NCBI RefSeq assembly: GCF_023716485.1
Contig: NZ_CP092418.1
Location: forward strand, 372,001-436,000
Direction of reading: 5' to 3'
From: Microbulbifer variabilis
GTDB taxonomy: Bacteria; Pseudomonadota; Gammaproteobacteria; Pseudomonadales; Cellvibrionaceae
Length of the DNA: 64,000 nucleotides
Below the pieces are notes generated by a model. The model did not search any database. It worked only from the letters and a program-made list of their open reading frames with translations, and was not told where the DNA came from. Both the position numbers and the translations under genes were made by a program. Shown one piece after another: positions 54,217-62,472 of the stretch (position 1 is its first letter; every line of letters starts with the position of its first letter).

Positions 54217-55590
54217 TTATTTTAGTGCCCACTCGGTGTGCACATTGCGCTCGCGCCATGCCTTCAGCTGTCGCACCGATTCCCGCATCAGTTGCAGTAA
54301 TTCTGTACGCTGCTGACGGCAGTGTTCGCGTTCGCTGTCGATGGAGAGGTTGGCGGCGAGACTGCGCAGACGACTGGCTACGCTATCGAGCCCCACCTCT
54401 GCCGCTGCCCGGGCGACATCCTGCGCCTGTTTTTCTGCATCCAACCAGTGGCGGCCGGTGAGGGCGCTGGTGAGCGCAGTGATTCGTTTGGGTAGGGTGG
54501 CGCTGCGGTCACTGAGTAGCTCGGCGAAGGTCAGGTGATCGAGAGTATCCTGCTGGCGTAAAAGAGCACTGGTGTTGAGCAGCTGGGTGGGGCGGTTTTT
54601 TTGTTGTGGTGACGTCCCCTGCGTGCGCCGTGAAGCCCATTGCATCAGTTGCATTAGCTGGCGATCGGCAATTGGGTGGGTAAGTACGCCGGTAAAACCT
54701 CGGGCCTGATAGCGCTCTTTATCGCCGGTTTTGGCAGATTGCAGCAGGGCGAAAATGGGTAAATCGTTGCCCCGCTCGCGGCGAATTTCTCGTACTGCCT
54801 CCACGCCATCCATCAGTGGTAGATGGGTGTCGGTCAGGATTAAGTCAAAGTTTTTTTGGAGGGCGGCGCTGCTGCCGTCGATACCGTTACACTCCCTTTG
54901 TACATGGTGGCCCATGGCTTCCAGCGGCGCTTGCAGGGATTCGTGTTTATTATTTTCCACCAACAGGGTGGCGAGGCCGCTGCCGGTATTGCCGAGCACT
55001 TCCTTGGGAAGTTTCAGCTCCACGGTTTCCACCTTGCCGATCTGACGTAAATCGTCCAGAGATTTGAGAGCGGCGTTTAACTGGCGCTTGCCGATTTCAA
55101 CCAGCGCTTTGATATTGTTGTCCTCGCTACGTCCAATCAGGTTGAGGGTGCCCATCAATGTATCCAGGGGGTGGTGCAACTGGTGACGTACTATTGTGAG
55201 CAGATCGGATTTTTCCAGGCGCAGTAATTCGAGGCTTTCACGAGTTTCTTCGAGTTGCTTCTCTAGGGCGAGAAATTCACTGTTGCGGCTATGCACCTGC
55301 TGAAACAAATTACTGTTTTCAGCGCTGATATTATCGACACGCTCTGCACTCTCTTTACGTAATTTGCGCAGGCTCAATTGTCTATTGAGTGTAAAAGCAC
55401 AAATTAGCACAGTTAAAATCAGCGCCGCGATCAACCAGTAAATAGGAATTTGTTGCTGCAGAGCATTTAATTCAATGGCTTGTGCGGTGGTGGAGATTAA
55501 TACTGAGCCGCACAGTAGTGCTCCGGCTAGCAGAGCGTGAAAAAAAACACGACGAGAGGGCAATCCCCCAGAAGAAATGGCTTTTATCAT
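54217..55590 (-). CDS. Hybrid-kinase-like protein lacking the ATPase domain
   Basis: 457 residues from ATG 55590 (a GTG at 55602 is possible). Two spans (about 16-33 and 48-68), coiled coil (75-130), a HisKA-like helix with His136 in IVRHQLHHPLDTLMG, and then directly a receiver domain (about 205-325). The whole HATPase_c module is missing. In the receiver, Asp254 survives in LILTDTHLPLMDG, but the acidic pair is EN, the Thr/Ser switch is absent and Lys is replaced (LTHP). The last 110 residues look like an HPt helix bundle without its His. It is probably a non-catalytic scaffold or relay component. Family precedent: GacS/BarA-type hybrid kinases. Confidence 0.75.
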   Translation of the reverse strand: MIKAISSGGLPSRRVFFHALLAGALLCGSVLISTTAQAIELNALQQQIPIYWLIAALILTVLICAFTLNRQLSLRKLRKESAERVDNISAENSNLFQQVHSRNSEFLALEKQLEETRESLELLRLEKSDLLTIVRHQLHHPLDTLMGTLNLIGRSEDNNIKALVEIGKRQLNAALKSLDDLRQIGKVETVELKLPKEVLGNTGSGLATLLVENNKHESLQAPLEAMGHHVQRECNGIDGSSAALQKNFDLILTDTHLPLMDGVEAVREIRRERGNDLPIFALLQSAKTGDKERYQARGFTGVLTHPIADRQLMQLMQWASRRTQGTSPQQKNRPTQLLNTSALLRQQDTLDHLTFAELLSDRSATLPKRITALTSALTGRHWLDAEKQAQDVARAAAEVGLDSVASRLRSLAANLSIDSEREHCRQQRTELLQLMRESVRQLKAWRERNVHTEWALK

Positions 55591-55976
55591 CCTTATAACC
55601 ACTTGTGTTAGGGCGGACTAAATCCTGCAGTCCGCAGTGTGATTTTCGCGGTAGGTTTTGATCGATACTCCCGAAAAGATCAGAGCGTTTGATACTGCAA
55701 TATGGCACGGCGTACAAGAGATATTTTTATAGGACTGGCAGGCTAACGGGTGGATAATCCGGTCAGAGGCATGAACGCTATCGCCATTAGCCAAGAGTTA
55801 TTGCGCCAAAAACAGAGTATGGTTTTTTTTGGGGGGGCTTGATGCTGAAGAATTGCACGCTATTACATAGGCTTATATAGCGAGAGGTTTTGCACGAGGT
55901 TGGCGTATTTTACCGAGATCGGTGGCACAGCGTTCCTCGATAAAATACGCAAAAAAATAAAAATATCAGGGTTGAT
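55591..55976. other. Intergenic region with a long-loop inverted repeat
   Basis: 386 bp. GCGTATTTTA (55903-55912) and TAAAATACGC (55941-55950) are a perfect 10-bp inverted repeat; the stem can extend by CGAG/CTCG after one mismatch. It lies about 30 bp beyond the racemase stop. A 23-codon frame near 55772 is not supported by a ribosome site. Confidence 0.45.
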
Positions 55977-56678
55977 TCAAGCGGCCTGAGGTAGGCGTTC
56001 CTGCAATAACTGCAACATGCGCTCAGAAGGTAGAAACAGGCGAATTCCATCACAATGGGCGAGCAATTCCTGATAAAAATAATCGAAATGTGTGCAGCCC
56101 AGAATCAGTATCTGTACGCCGCTTTTCACCAGAGCCGCGACCAGATCATCCAAAGCGTGCTGACGCACGATCATCTCGGCGGCGAGGCCATCCTCAATAT
56201 CTTCGACGATCTGCAGATTGCCGATACCGATCACCTTGGCGGTTGTGTTGCGCTCGAGAATTTCACGCTCAATATTGGCGCAACTTTGGCAGTTGGCGGC
56301 GAGCAGGCCAAAGTTGCGGTAGCGCTGGGTGAGTTCGGCGTATACCTCAAGGGGAGAAACCACCTCAATTGGCGAGGTGGATTTGACCGCTTCCATATCC
56401 ACCGCACCGGAAAGGGAATTGCAGTAGATCATGGCGGCTTCGGCGCCGGCCTGATGCAGCTGTTCAATCGCTTCGATCAGCTGCTGGGTGAGAGCGCCGC
56501 GTTCTAGCGCTTGCAGTTGCGTCTGTGCCTGGGGCGATGTTGACAGAGACATACCGACGCCACGCAGCTGACGCGCGGCGAGGAAATCCAGGCCAAAGCG
56601 GGTGTCTGTGGGGGTGCCGGCGACCACGCCAATGGTCATAGAACTTTTTTCAATGGCGTTATCGGTCAACACAGTCAT
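55977..56678 (-). CDS. Aspartate/glutamate racemase family protein
   Basis: 233 residues from ATG 56678, with AGAGGAG upstream. Pseudo-symmetric fold with the two catalytic cysteines: Cys86 in MIYCNSLSGAVD and Cys195 in ILGCTHFDYF. This is a cofactor-independent racemase of the Asp/Glu/hydantoin family, but a length of 233 and SGAVD are not typical MurI. alaE lies 39 bp upstream on the same strand, so an amino-acid racemase and an exporter are co-expressed. The substrate amino acid is unknown. Confidence 0.83.
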   Translation of the reverse strand: MTVLTDNAIEKSSMTIGVVAGTPTDTRFGLDFLAARQLRGVGMSLSTSPQAQTQLQALERGALTQQLIEAIEQLHQAGAEAAMIYCNSLSGAVDMEAVKSTSPIEVVSPLEVYAELTQRYRNFGLLAANCQSCANIEREILERNTTAKVIGIGNLQIVEDIEDGLAAEMIVRQHALDDLVAALVKSGVQILILGCTHFDYFYQELLAHCDGIRLFLPSERMLQLLQERLPQAA

Positions 56679-56717
56679 GCTCCTCTCTCGTAATGCTCAA
56701 TCGAGTATTGGTGCCCC

Positions 56718-57212
56718 TTAGATGGCGCGTCTGCCCAGCAGGGGAACCAGCGTATTAATCCACACTCGGCGCACCCAGTCGAGATAAATTCCATAAGGCC
56801 GCCCCAAGGCGCCTGCGATCAGCATAAAAGTGATACTGGCTGTGGCAATTTCGTCCCAGCTGGCACCGCCTAGGCGCATATTGGCCATATATAGGGGAAA
56901 CTGGAAGCTGAGGAAGACAAAGGTGTCTACCAGGTAAGCATTTACAAAACCGCCGCCACCAAAGCGGTTCACAATCCAGCTGCGGTACATGCTGAAAGGG
57001 CGAGCGATCAGTGTATTGAAGACCAGCGCCATCAAACGCACTTTCAGGTGCTCACTCCAGCTCATACCTGCCAACACCAGCTCGATGGGGATCGCCACGG
57101 CCCAGGAAAAACTGTTCATGGCGAAGATATCGAGCAGGAAATCCCAGCGTCGCGAGTTGGGTGCGGCTGGTTCGGCGTCGGGGCCGGATGGTGTTAATGC
57201 GGGCGCGGACAT
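56718..57212 (-). CDS. alaE: L-alanine exporter
   Basis: 164 residues from ATG 57212; an in-frame earlier start is weaker. An N-terminal polar extension (1-20) precedes four spans. LVFNTLIARPFSMYRSWIV, SFQFPLYMANMRLGGASWDE and GALGRPYGIYLDWVRRVW match AlaE, which exports L-alanine and prevents toxic accumulation in E. coli. It is the first gene of a two-gene unit with the racemase. The padR gene is divergent, with its probable operator between them. Confidence 0.9.
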   Translation of the reverse strand: MSAPALTPSGPDAEPAAPNSRRWDFLLDIFAMNSFSWAVAIPIELVLAGMSWSEHLKVRLMALVFNTLIARPFSMYRSWIVNRFGGGGFVNAYLVDTFVFLSFQFPLYMANMRLGGASWDEIATASITFMLIAGALGRPYGIYLDWVRRVWINTLVPLLGRRAI

Positions 57213-57418
57213 GGAGCAGACAACCTCTTGAACCTCGAGCCGCCATATCAAGATGGCGGCAGGCCGGCGATTATATCTCCAAATTGCGTAAATGCTAGCC
57301 TTGCATCTCGACTGGTGAGGTCTGCCGAGATAAACGTCCTACTAATTATTAGAAAATTAATCTAATTATCTTATTGGCTTAACGCGCCTCCTGGTCACGA
57401 TGGCGTCGCAGAGGTTAA

Positions 57419-57436
57419 TATGCAACTCTTTGCATA
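57419..57436. promoter_or_regulatory. PadR/AphA-type operator
   Basis: TATGCA-ACTCTT-TGCATA, a perfect 6-bp inverted repeat with a 6-bp spacer, 18 bp before the padR start codon. It equals the TATGCA-N6-TGCATA core known for the PadR-family activator AphA. Confidence 0.75.
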
Positions 57437-57454
57437 AGACGAATCGGAGCCGCC

Positions 57455-58006
57455 ATGTCCCTGCGCTATGCCGTACTCACCCTGCTGGATATAGAGCCCG
57501 GCAGTGGCTACGACCTAAAGCGCCGCTTCGAGCGCAGTGTTTCCCATTTCTGGAGCGCCAGCCACCAGCAGATGTATCGGGAGCTGCACAAGTTGCACGA
57601 CGAAGGATTGCTGGATTGCGAGGAGCAACCGCAGGAGGGCAAACCGGACAAAAAGGTCTACAGCCTCACCGACAAGGGGCGTGCGGAGCTGCGCGATTGG
57701 GTAATTCAGCCAGCGGCACCACAGAAGATTCGCGAACCCTTTTTAGTGCGTATGTTTGCCGGCCACCATTTGAGCCAAGAGGAGTTGCGTTCGGCTCTCA
57801 ATGATCAGCTGCACAGGCACCGGGGGCTGTTGGAGATTTATCAGGAACAAAATGAGCGGGTGCTTAAGAGTGACCCCGCCCTGCAGGAGCGCTATTGGCT
57901 GGCCCACCAGACACTGCTGTTAGGCATAGAGGCGGAGAAGACCTGGGTCAATTGGGCGGAAAATATGCTGCAGCAACTGGAACAAAAATGTGAAGAGAGC
58001 AGTTAA
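57455..58006 (+). CDS. PadR-family transcriptional regulator
   Basis: 183 residues. The N-terminal winged helix starts SLRYAVLTLLDIEPGSGYDL, then FWSASHQQMYRELHKLHDEG and GKPDKKVYSLTDKGRAELRD, typical of PadR. The C-terminal helical half (about 100-180, QDEL-like Vir_act_alpha_C) dimerises. It has an operator immediately upstream, so it is probably autoregulated and may also control the divergent alaE-racemase unit. The effector is unknown. A bidirectional terminator overlaps its stop codon. Confidence 0.92.
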   Translation: MSLRYAVLTLLDIEPGSGYDLKRRFERSVSHFWSASHQQMYRELHKLHDEGLLDCEEQPQEGKPDKKVYSLTDKGRAELRDWVIQPAAPQKIREPFLVRMFAGHHLSQEELRSALNDQLHRHRGLLEIYQEQNERVLKSDPALQERYWLAHQTLLLGIEAEKTWVNWAENMLQQLEQKCEESS

Positions 58007-58032
58007 AAAAACCGGGCGATGCCCGGTTTTTT
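58005..58032. terminator. Bidirectional terminator between padR and the KASIII-like gene
   Basis: A-run, ACCGGGC, a 3-nt loop, GCCCGGT and a T-run. It is symmetric, so it serves the convergent padR and KASIII-like transcripts, overlapping the padR stop codon. Confidence 0.92.
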
Positions 58033-58066
58033 GTGTCTATGGTGCGGAAATGAGTCGAGCGTTAGT

Positions 58067-59212
58067 TTATAAAGCGACTTTCTCCACTACCAGGCTGCCG
58101 ATAGAGTAGCCTGCGCCAAAGGAACAGATAATTCCGCGCTCACCTACTTGCAGGTCATCGCTGTGCAGATTGAAGGCGATGACAGAACCGGCGCTAGCGG
58201 TATTCGCGTAGCGGTCCAGCACCACCGGGGCGCGTTCTGCGCTGGCTTCATCACCCATCAGTTTCTTGGCGATCAGATTATTCATGTTGATGTTGGCCTG
58301 GTGTAGCCAGTAACGGCTCACTTCGCGGGGGTCGGTGCCGCTCTCCCCTAGGTGCTCCTCAATATGGGCGGCGGCCATGGGGCAGACTTCCTTGAAAACC
58401 TTGCGGCCGTTCTGGCGGAACAACTTTCCGGGGCCGAAAGGGTCCACATCGGCAGCGCGTGCGGCATAGCCGAAGTTGGAGCGGATATTGTTGGAGTAGA
58501 CGGTTTTGGCCTTGGTGCCGAGGATTTCCCAGGCGGTGTCTACGCTGCAGGTTTCGCGGCGCTCGATCACACTGGCGACCGCCACATCTCCGAAGATAAA
58601 ATGACTGTCGCGATCGGTAAAGTCCACTTGCGGTGAGGCCAATTCAGAATTGATCACCAGTACGGTGCGTGCGGCGCCGGAACAGATGGCATCTACCGCG
58701 CGCTGTAGAGAAAATGTTGCCGAGGAGCAGGCGACTTCCATATCGAAAGCGAATCCATCGATGCCGAGGGCGCCCTGAATTTCGATGGCAATGGCGGGAT
58801 AGGCGCGTTGCATATAGGAGGCGCCAACAATCACCATGTCGACATCGGAGGCCTGTTTATTGGCTTTCTCAAGCGCCAGTTTGGCGGCTTTTAGCCCCAT
58901 CTCCGCCTGAACACACAGGTCGTCGTCGTTGCGCTCGGGAATAAAGGGGCGCATGCGCGCGGGATCGAGAATTCCTTCACGGGTCACCACATAGCGGCTC
59001 TTTATACCGGAGGCCTTTTCGATAAATTCCGCAGAGGACTGTGGTTTGGGCTGCAGTTCGCCGGATTCAATTGCTTGAGCGTGCTCCAGGTTGTACTGCT
59101 TGGCGTAGCTATTGTAGGCGTCTACCAGCTCTTCGTTGCTGATCGCTTCCGGTGGGGTCCACAGGCCGGTGCCGCTGATGACAATGCCCCGTGGCAACTT
59201 GTATTCACTCAT
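58067..59212 (-). CDS. Beta-ketoacyl-ACP synthase III-like protein
   Basis: 381 residues from ATG 59212. Thiolase fold with the KASIII triad: Cys in MEVACSSATFSL, His in RYWLHQANINMN, Asn in DRYANTASAGSV. VIVGASYMQRAYPAIAIEIQ and FIFGDVAVASVIERR support the FabH family, though the N-terminal insert (30-70) is longer than in FabH. P. aeruginosa has a similar second KASIII that takes octanoyl-CoA and shunts beta-oxidation products into fatty acid synthesis. That role is inferred. No acyl-carrier or acyltransferase genes adjoin it. Confidence 0.85.
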   Translation of the reverse strand: MSEYKLPRGIVISGTGLWTPPEAISNEELVDAYNSYAKQYNLEHAQAIESGELQPKPQSSAEFIEKASGIKSRYVVTREGILDPARMRPFIPERNDDDLCVQAEMGLKAAKLALEKANKQASDVDMVIVGASYMQRAYPAIAIEIQGALGIDGFAFDMEVACSSATFSLQRAVDAICSGAARTVLVINSELASPQVDFTDRDSHFIFGDVAVASVIERRETCSVDTAWEILGTKAKTVYSNNIRSNFGYAARAADVDPFGPGKLFRQNGRKVFKEVCPMAAAHIEEHLGESGTDPREVSRYWLHQANINMNNLIAKKLMGDEASAERAPVVLDRYANTASAGSVIAFNLHSDDLQVGERGIICSFGAGYSIGSLVVEKVAL

Positions 59213-59378
59213 CGCTGAATCCCTGGCTCGCAGCAAAACACCTGCGAGCAATTAGTCACTGATTAAAACCTTAGCCTTTAGCGGTGCCGGCTTGTTTGGG
59301 ATTTATCTGCCAGAACGGCAAGGCAAGTTATTGTGACGTCTCTGTGACTGTCGGTCTATCTGCGGTCGCGCCGAAGAG

Positions 59379-60068
59379 TCATGGCGTTCTGGCCAAAACG
59401 AACGCACTGACCTTGTGTGCACCAGCTTTCAGGAGTATCTGTGCCACCGCCTCCAGGGTGGCTCCGGTAGTCAGGACATCGTCCACCAGCCCGATATGTA
59501 TTCCCTCAACGGATTCACGCAGGGCAAAACTTTGCAGTAGGTTGCGTAGGCGTTGTTGCCGGCGCAGCTGCGACTGGGTGCGGGTGGCGCCAGTTTTGCG
59601 CAACAGTCGCGCTTGCACCGGCAAATGCCATTGCTTTCCCAACTCGCTCGCGATCAGTTGTGCCTGGTTGTAGCCGCGTTGCCAGTAGCGCTGCCAGTGG
59701 AGAGGAATGGGGGCGAGCAGGTCGGGGGGCTCGTTGTGTGGGGCTATTGAAGTGGCGGCAAGTTGCGCCAGGCTATGGCCGGCGGCCAGGTCGCGTTGGT
59801 ACTTGAAGCGCTGGATTAGCTGGTTCACCGGAAAGGCATACTGCCAGGCGGCCTGAACCCTCTGGCAGTGCGGCGGCTGGCGCAAACAACTGGGGCACAG
59901 GCGTGCGCTGGAGGTCAGCGGCAGCGCACAGCTTTCACAAGCCTGGCCCAGATAGGGCAGGTCCCGGATACAGCTGGCACAGATACCAAAGTCACCGGCT
60001 CTATCGCCGCACAGCAAGCACTGCGTCAGGTAGCGAGAGAGTCGAGCTGAAATCAGGCTGTAAACCAT
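59379..60068 (-). CDS. comF: ComF family protein
   Basis: 229 residues. The N-terminal zinc ribbon has Cys pairs CLLCGDRAGDFGICASC, CESCALPL and CPSCLRQPP. The C-terminal phosphoribosyltransferase-like domain has LIASELGKQW and the PRPP loop IGLVDDVLTTGATLEA. ComF/GntX proteins take part in DNA uptake or gluconate-related processes depending on the species; a late competence role is the usual guess. It is divergent from bioB, the same neighbour as in many gammaproteobacteria. Confidence 0.92.
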   Translation of the reverse strand: MVYSLISARLSRYLTQCLLCGDRAGDFGICASCIRDLPYLGQACESCALPLTSSARLCPSCLRQPPHCQRVQAAWQYAFPVNQLIQRFKYQRDLAAGHSLAQLAATSIAPHNEPPDLLAPIPLHWQRYWQRGYNQAQLIASELGKQWHLPVQARLLRKTGATRTQSQLRRQQRLRNLLQSFALRESVEGIHIGLVDDVLTTGATLEAVAQILLKAGAHKVSAFVLARTP

Positions 60069-60083
60069 AAGAGAGCTTCTGAG

Positions 60084-60111
60084 TTGACAGCAGGTAGGGC
60101 CTGGCTAAACT
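60084..60111 (+). promoter_or_regulatory. bio operon promoter
   Basis: TTGACA (60084-60089), a 16-bp spacer and TAAACT (60106-60111), about 100 bp ahead of bioB. The consensus -35 is good, the -10 moderate. No BirA-type palindrome was found in the 146-bp divergent region. Confidence 0.55.
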
Positions 60112-60214
60112 GGCCAGTCTGTTTGGTCGAGTTTGCCACTGCTGTCTTCTGCAGTCACCCCGCCCGAATACATAAAAACAGCACCCCAACTCCAGTAACA
60201 GAGAGAGTAAGCTT

Positions 60215-61282
60215 GTGACTGCAGCCCGGACTATGCCCGCCGCCGATATCCGCCACGACTGGACCCGTCAGCAGGTTCTGGATCTCTTCGCTATGCCATT
60301 TAGCGATCTGATGTTTACCGCGCAGCAGGTTCACCGGACACACTTCGATCCCAATCGGGTCCAGGTCAGCACCCTCTGTTCCATTAAGACCGGCGCCTGC
60401 CCGGAAGATTGCGCCTACTGTCCGCAGAGCGCCCGTTACGATACTGGGCTGGAGCGGGAAAAATTGATGAAAGTGGAGAAGGTGTTGGAAGAAGCTCGCG
60501 CGGCCAAGGCCGGCGGCGCCACTCGCTTCTGTATGGGAGCTGCCTGGCGCTCACCCAAGAAAAAAGATATGCCTTACGTTACCCAGATGGTGCGCGAAGT
60601 GAAGGCTCTGGGTATGGAAACCTGTATGACCTTGGGGATGTTGAATGATGACCAGGCGAAGGAATTAGCTGATGCCGGGCTCGATTACTACAACCACAAT
60701 CTGGATACCTCACCGGAGTATTACGGCGAGATTATTACCACCCGCACCTACCAGGATAGGTTGCAGACATTGGGGCGCGTGCGTGCCGCCGGTATGAAAG
60801 TCTGCGCCGGCGGTATTGTCGGCATGGGCGAGGGCGACAAAGATCGCGCCGGCCTGCTGATGCAACTGGCCAACCTGCCTGAACACCCCGAGTCGGTGCC
60901 CATTAATATGTTGGTAAAAGTAGCTGGTACGCCGCTGGAGCAGGAGAAGGACCTAGACCCCTTCGAATTTATCCGCTGCATCGCCGTAGCGCGCATTATG
61001 ATGCCCAAGTCCCATGTGCGCCTGTCCGCCGGGCGCGAACAGATGAGTGATGAGATGCAGTCTATGGCTTTCCTCGCCGGTGCCAACTCCATCTTCTATG
61101 GCGAGAAGCTGCTGACCACCGCCAATCCCGAGGCCAACAAGGATATGCAATTGTTCTCCCGCCTGGGTATCCAGCCGGAGGAGTATCAACAATATGCCGA
61201 TGAGAGCGCAGTGGAAGCGGAGTTGAATGCACAGATTACCGAGCAGCAAAACGACGCTTTCTTTTACGATGCGGCCAAATGA
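60215..61282 (+). CDS. bioB: Biotin synthase
   Basis: Radical SAM enzyme inserting sulfur into dethiobiotin. 355 residues from GTG 60215; an ATG 18 bp later is an alternative. The radical SAM cysteines are Cys62, Cys66 and Cys69 in [66 protein letters not shown] and [15 protein letters not shown] (the Arg ligand of the second cluster) are canonical. It is the first gene of the operon. The bioF start codon overlaps its stop (ATGA). Confidence 0.96.
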   Translation: MTAARTMPAADIRHDWTRQQVLDLFAMPFSDLMFTAQQVHRTHFDPNRVQVSTLCSIKTGACPEDCAYCPQSARYDTGLEREKLMKVEKVLEEARAAKAGGATRFCMGAAWRSPKKKDMPYVTQMVREVKALGMETCMTLGMLNDDQAKELADAGLDYYNHNLDTSPEYYGEIITTRTYQDRLQTLGRVRAAGMKVCAGGIVGMGEGDKDRAGLLMQLANLPEHPESVPINMLVKVAGTPLEQEKDLDPFEFIRCIAVARIMMPKSHVRLSAGREQMSDEMQSMAFLAGANSIFYGEKLLTTANPEANKDMQLFSRLGIQPEEYQQYADESAVEAELNAQITEQQNDAFFYDAAK

Positions 61283-62472
61283 CCCTGGATAAAACCCTGC
61301 GCCAGCGTCTCGATGAGCGGCATCGGGACAATCTTTATCGCCAGATTAAAACTCTGGAAGCGGCGCCCAGTCCCATCGCTGTAGTGGATGGGCGAAAGCT
61401 GCTGACCTTTAGTAGTAACGATTACCTGGGACTGGCAAGCCACTCAGAAGTTATCCGTGCCCAGCAGGCCGGTGCTGAGCTGGGCGCCGGTGCCACCGCT
61501 TCCCATTTGGTAAACGGCCACCTTCAAGTCCATCAACAATTGCAACAGAGCCTTGCCGAAGTCACCGGACGCGAGGCCGCACTGGTTTTTTCCAGTGGTT
61601 ATATGGCCAATGTGGGGACACTCTGCGCGTTGCTGGGCCGCGCGGACAATGTTATTTCCGACAAGCTCAACCACGCCTCCCTGATAGACGGCGCACGCTT
61701 GTGTGGCGCCAACAGTTTGCGTTTTGCCCACAACGATCCAGTAGCCCTGCGCCGTCAGCTGCAAAGGGCGGCCGCACGCGGTGGCAATACTCTGGTGGCG
61801 GTAGATGGGGTCTACAGTATGGACGGCGACAGGGCTCAATTGGCGGAGATTGCTGCCCTGTGTTGGGAATTTGATGCCTGGCTGATGGTGGATGAAGCCC
61901 ACGGCTTTGGAGTGATGGGGAGTGAACAGCTGCCCCTTGCCGGCAGCTGCGCGGCCGCCGGTCTCGGCCAGGATGAAGTGCCGGTACTGATGGGTACGCT
62001 GGGAAAGGCCGCCGGCAATGCAGGTGCCTTTGTGGCCGGCTCGCGTATGTTGATCGATTTTTTGGTGCAGTTTGCACGGCCTTATATTTATACCACTGGT
62101 ATGCCGCCGGCAGTGGCGGCAGGTTGCATTGCCGCAATTGAACTGATGCGCAATGCCCCCGAGTTGAACCAGCGCCTGCAGGCGAATATCACTTACTTCC
62201 GCCGGCGTGCGGCGCAAGCGAATTTACCTCTGACGGATTCATCCAGTGCGATTCAACCACTCCTGTTGGGCTGTGAAGAAACTGTGATGACTGTGTCCAA
62301 AAAGTTGGAGCAACGTGGCTTTCTAGTGGGCGCTATTCGCCCACCTACCGTGCCCAGAGGTACCGCTCGCCTGAGAATCACCCTGAGTGCCTCCCATAAC
62401 CACAGCCAAATTGATGCTTTGGTAGATGCCCTCGTAGCTGTGCTTCAGGAAAAAATAGCGGTGCCTTTGTGA
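61279..62472 (+). CDS. bioF: 8-Amino-7-oxononanoate synthase
   Basis: PLP-dependent condensation of alanine with pimeloyl-ACP. 397 residues, about the usual length. [27 protein letters not shown] and Lys243 in [17 protein letters not shown] (the PLP lysine) identify the alpha-oxoamine synthase family. The ATG overlaps the bioB stop by 4 bases, and the next frame starts on the bioF stop (GTGA), so translation of the three genes is coupled. Confidence 0.95.
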   Translation: MTLDKTLRQRLDERHRDNLYRQIKTLEAAPSPIAVVDGRKLLTFSSNDYLGLASHSEVIRAQQAGAELGAGATASHLVNGHLQVHQQLQQSLAEVTGREAALVFSSGYMANVGTLCALLGRADNVISDKLNHASLIDGARLCGANSLRFAHNDPVALRRQLQRAAARGGNTLVAVDGVYSMDGDRAQLAEIAALCWEFDAWLMVDEAHGFGVMGSEQLPLAGSCAAAGLGQDEVPVLMGTLGKAAGNAGAFVAGSRMLIDFLVQFARPYIYTTGMPPAVAAGCIAAIELMRNAPELNQRLQANITYFRRRAAQANLPLTDSSSAIQPLLLGCEETVMTVSKKLEQRGFLVGAIRPPTVPRGTARLRITLSASHNHSQIDALVDALVAVLQEKIAVPL

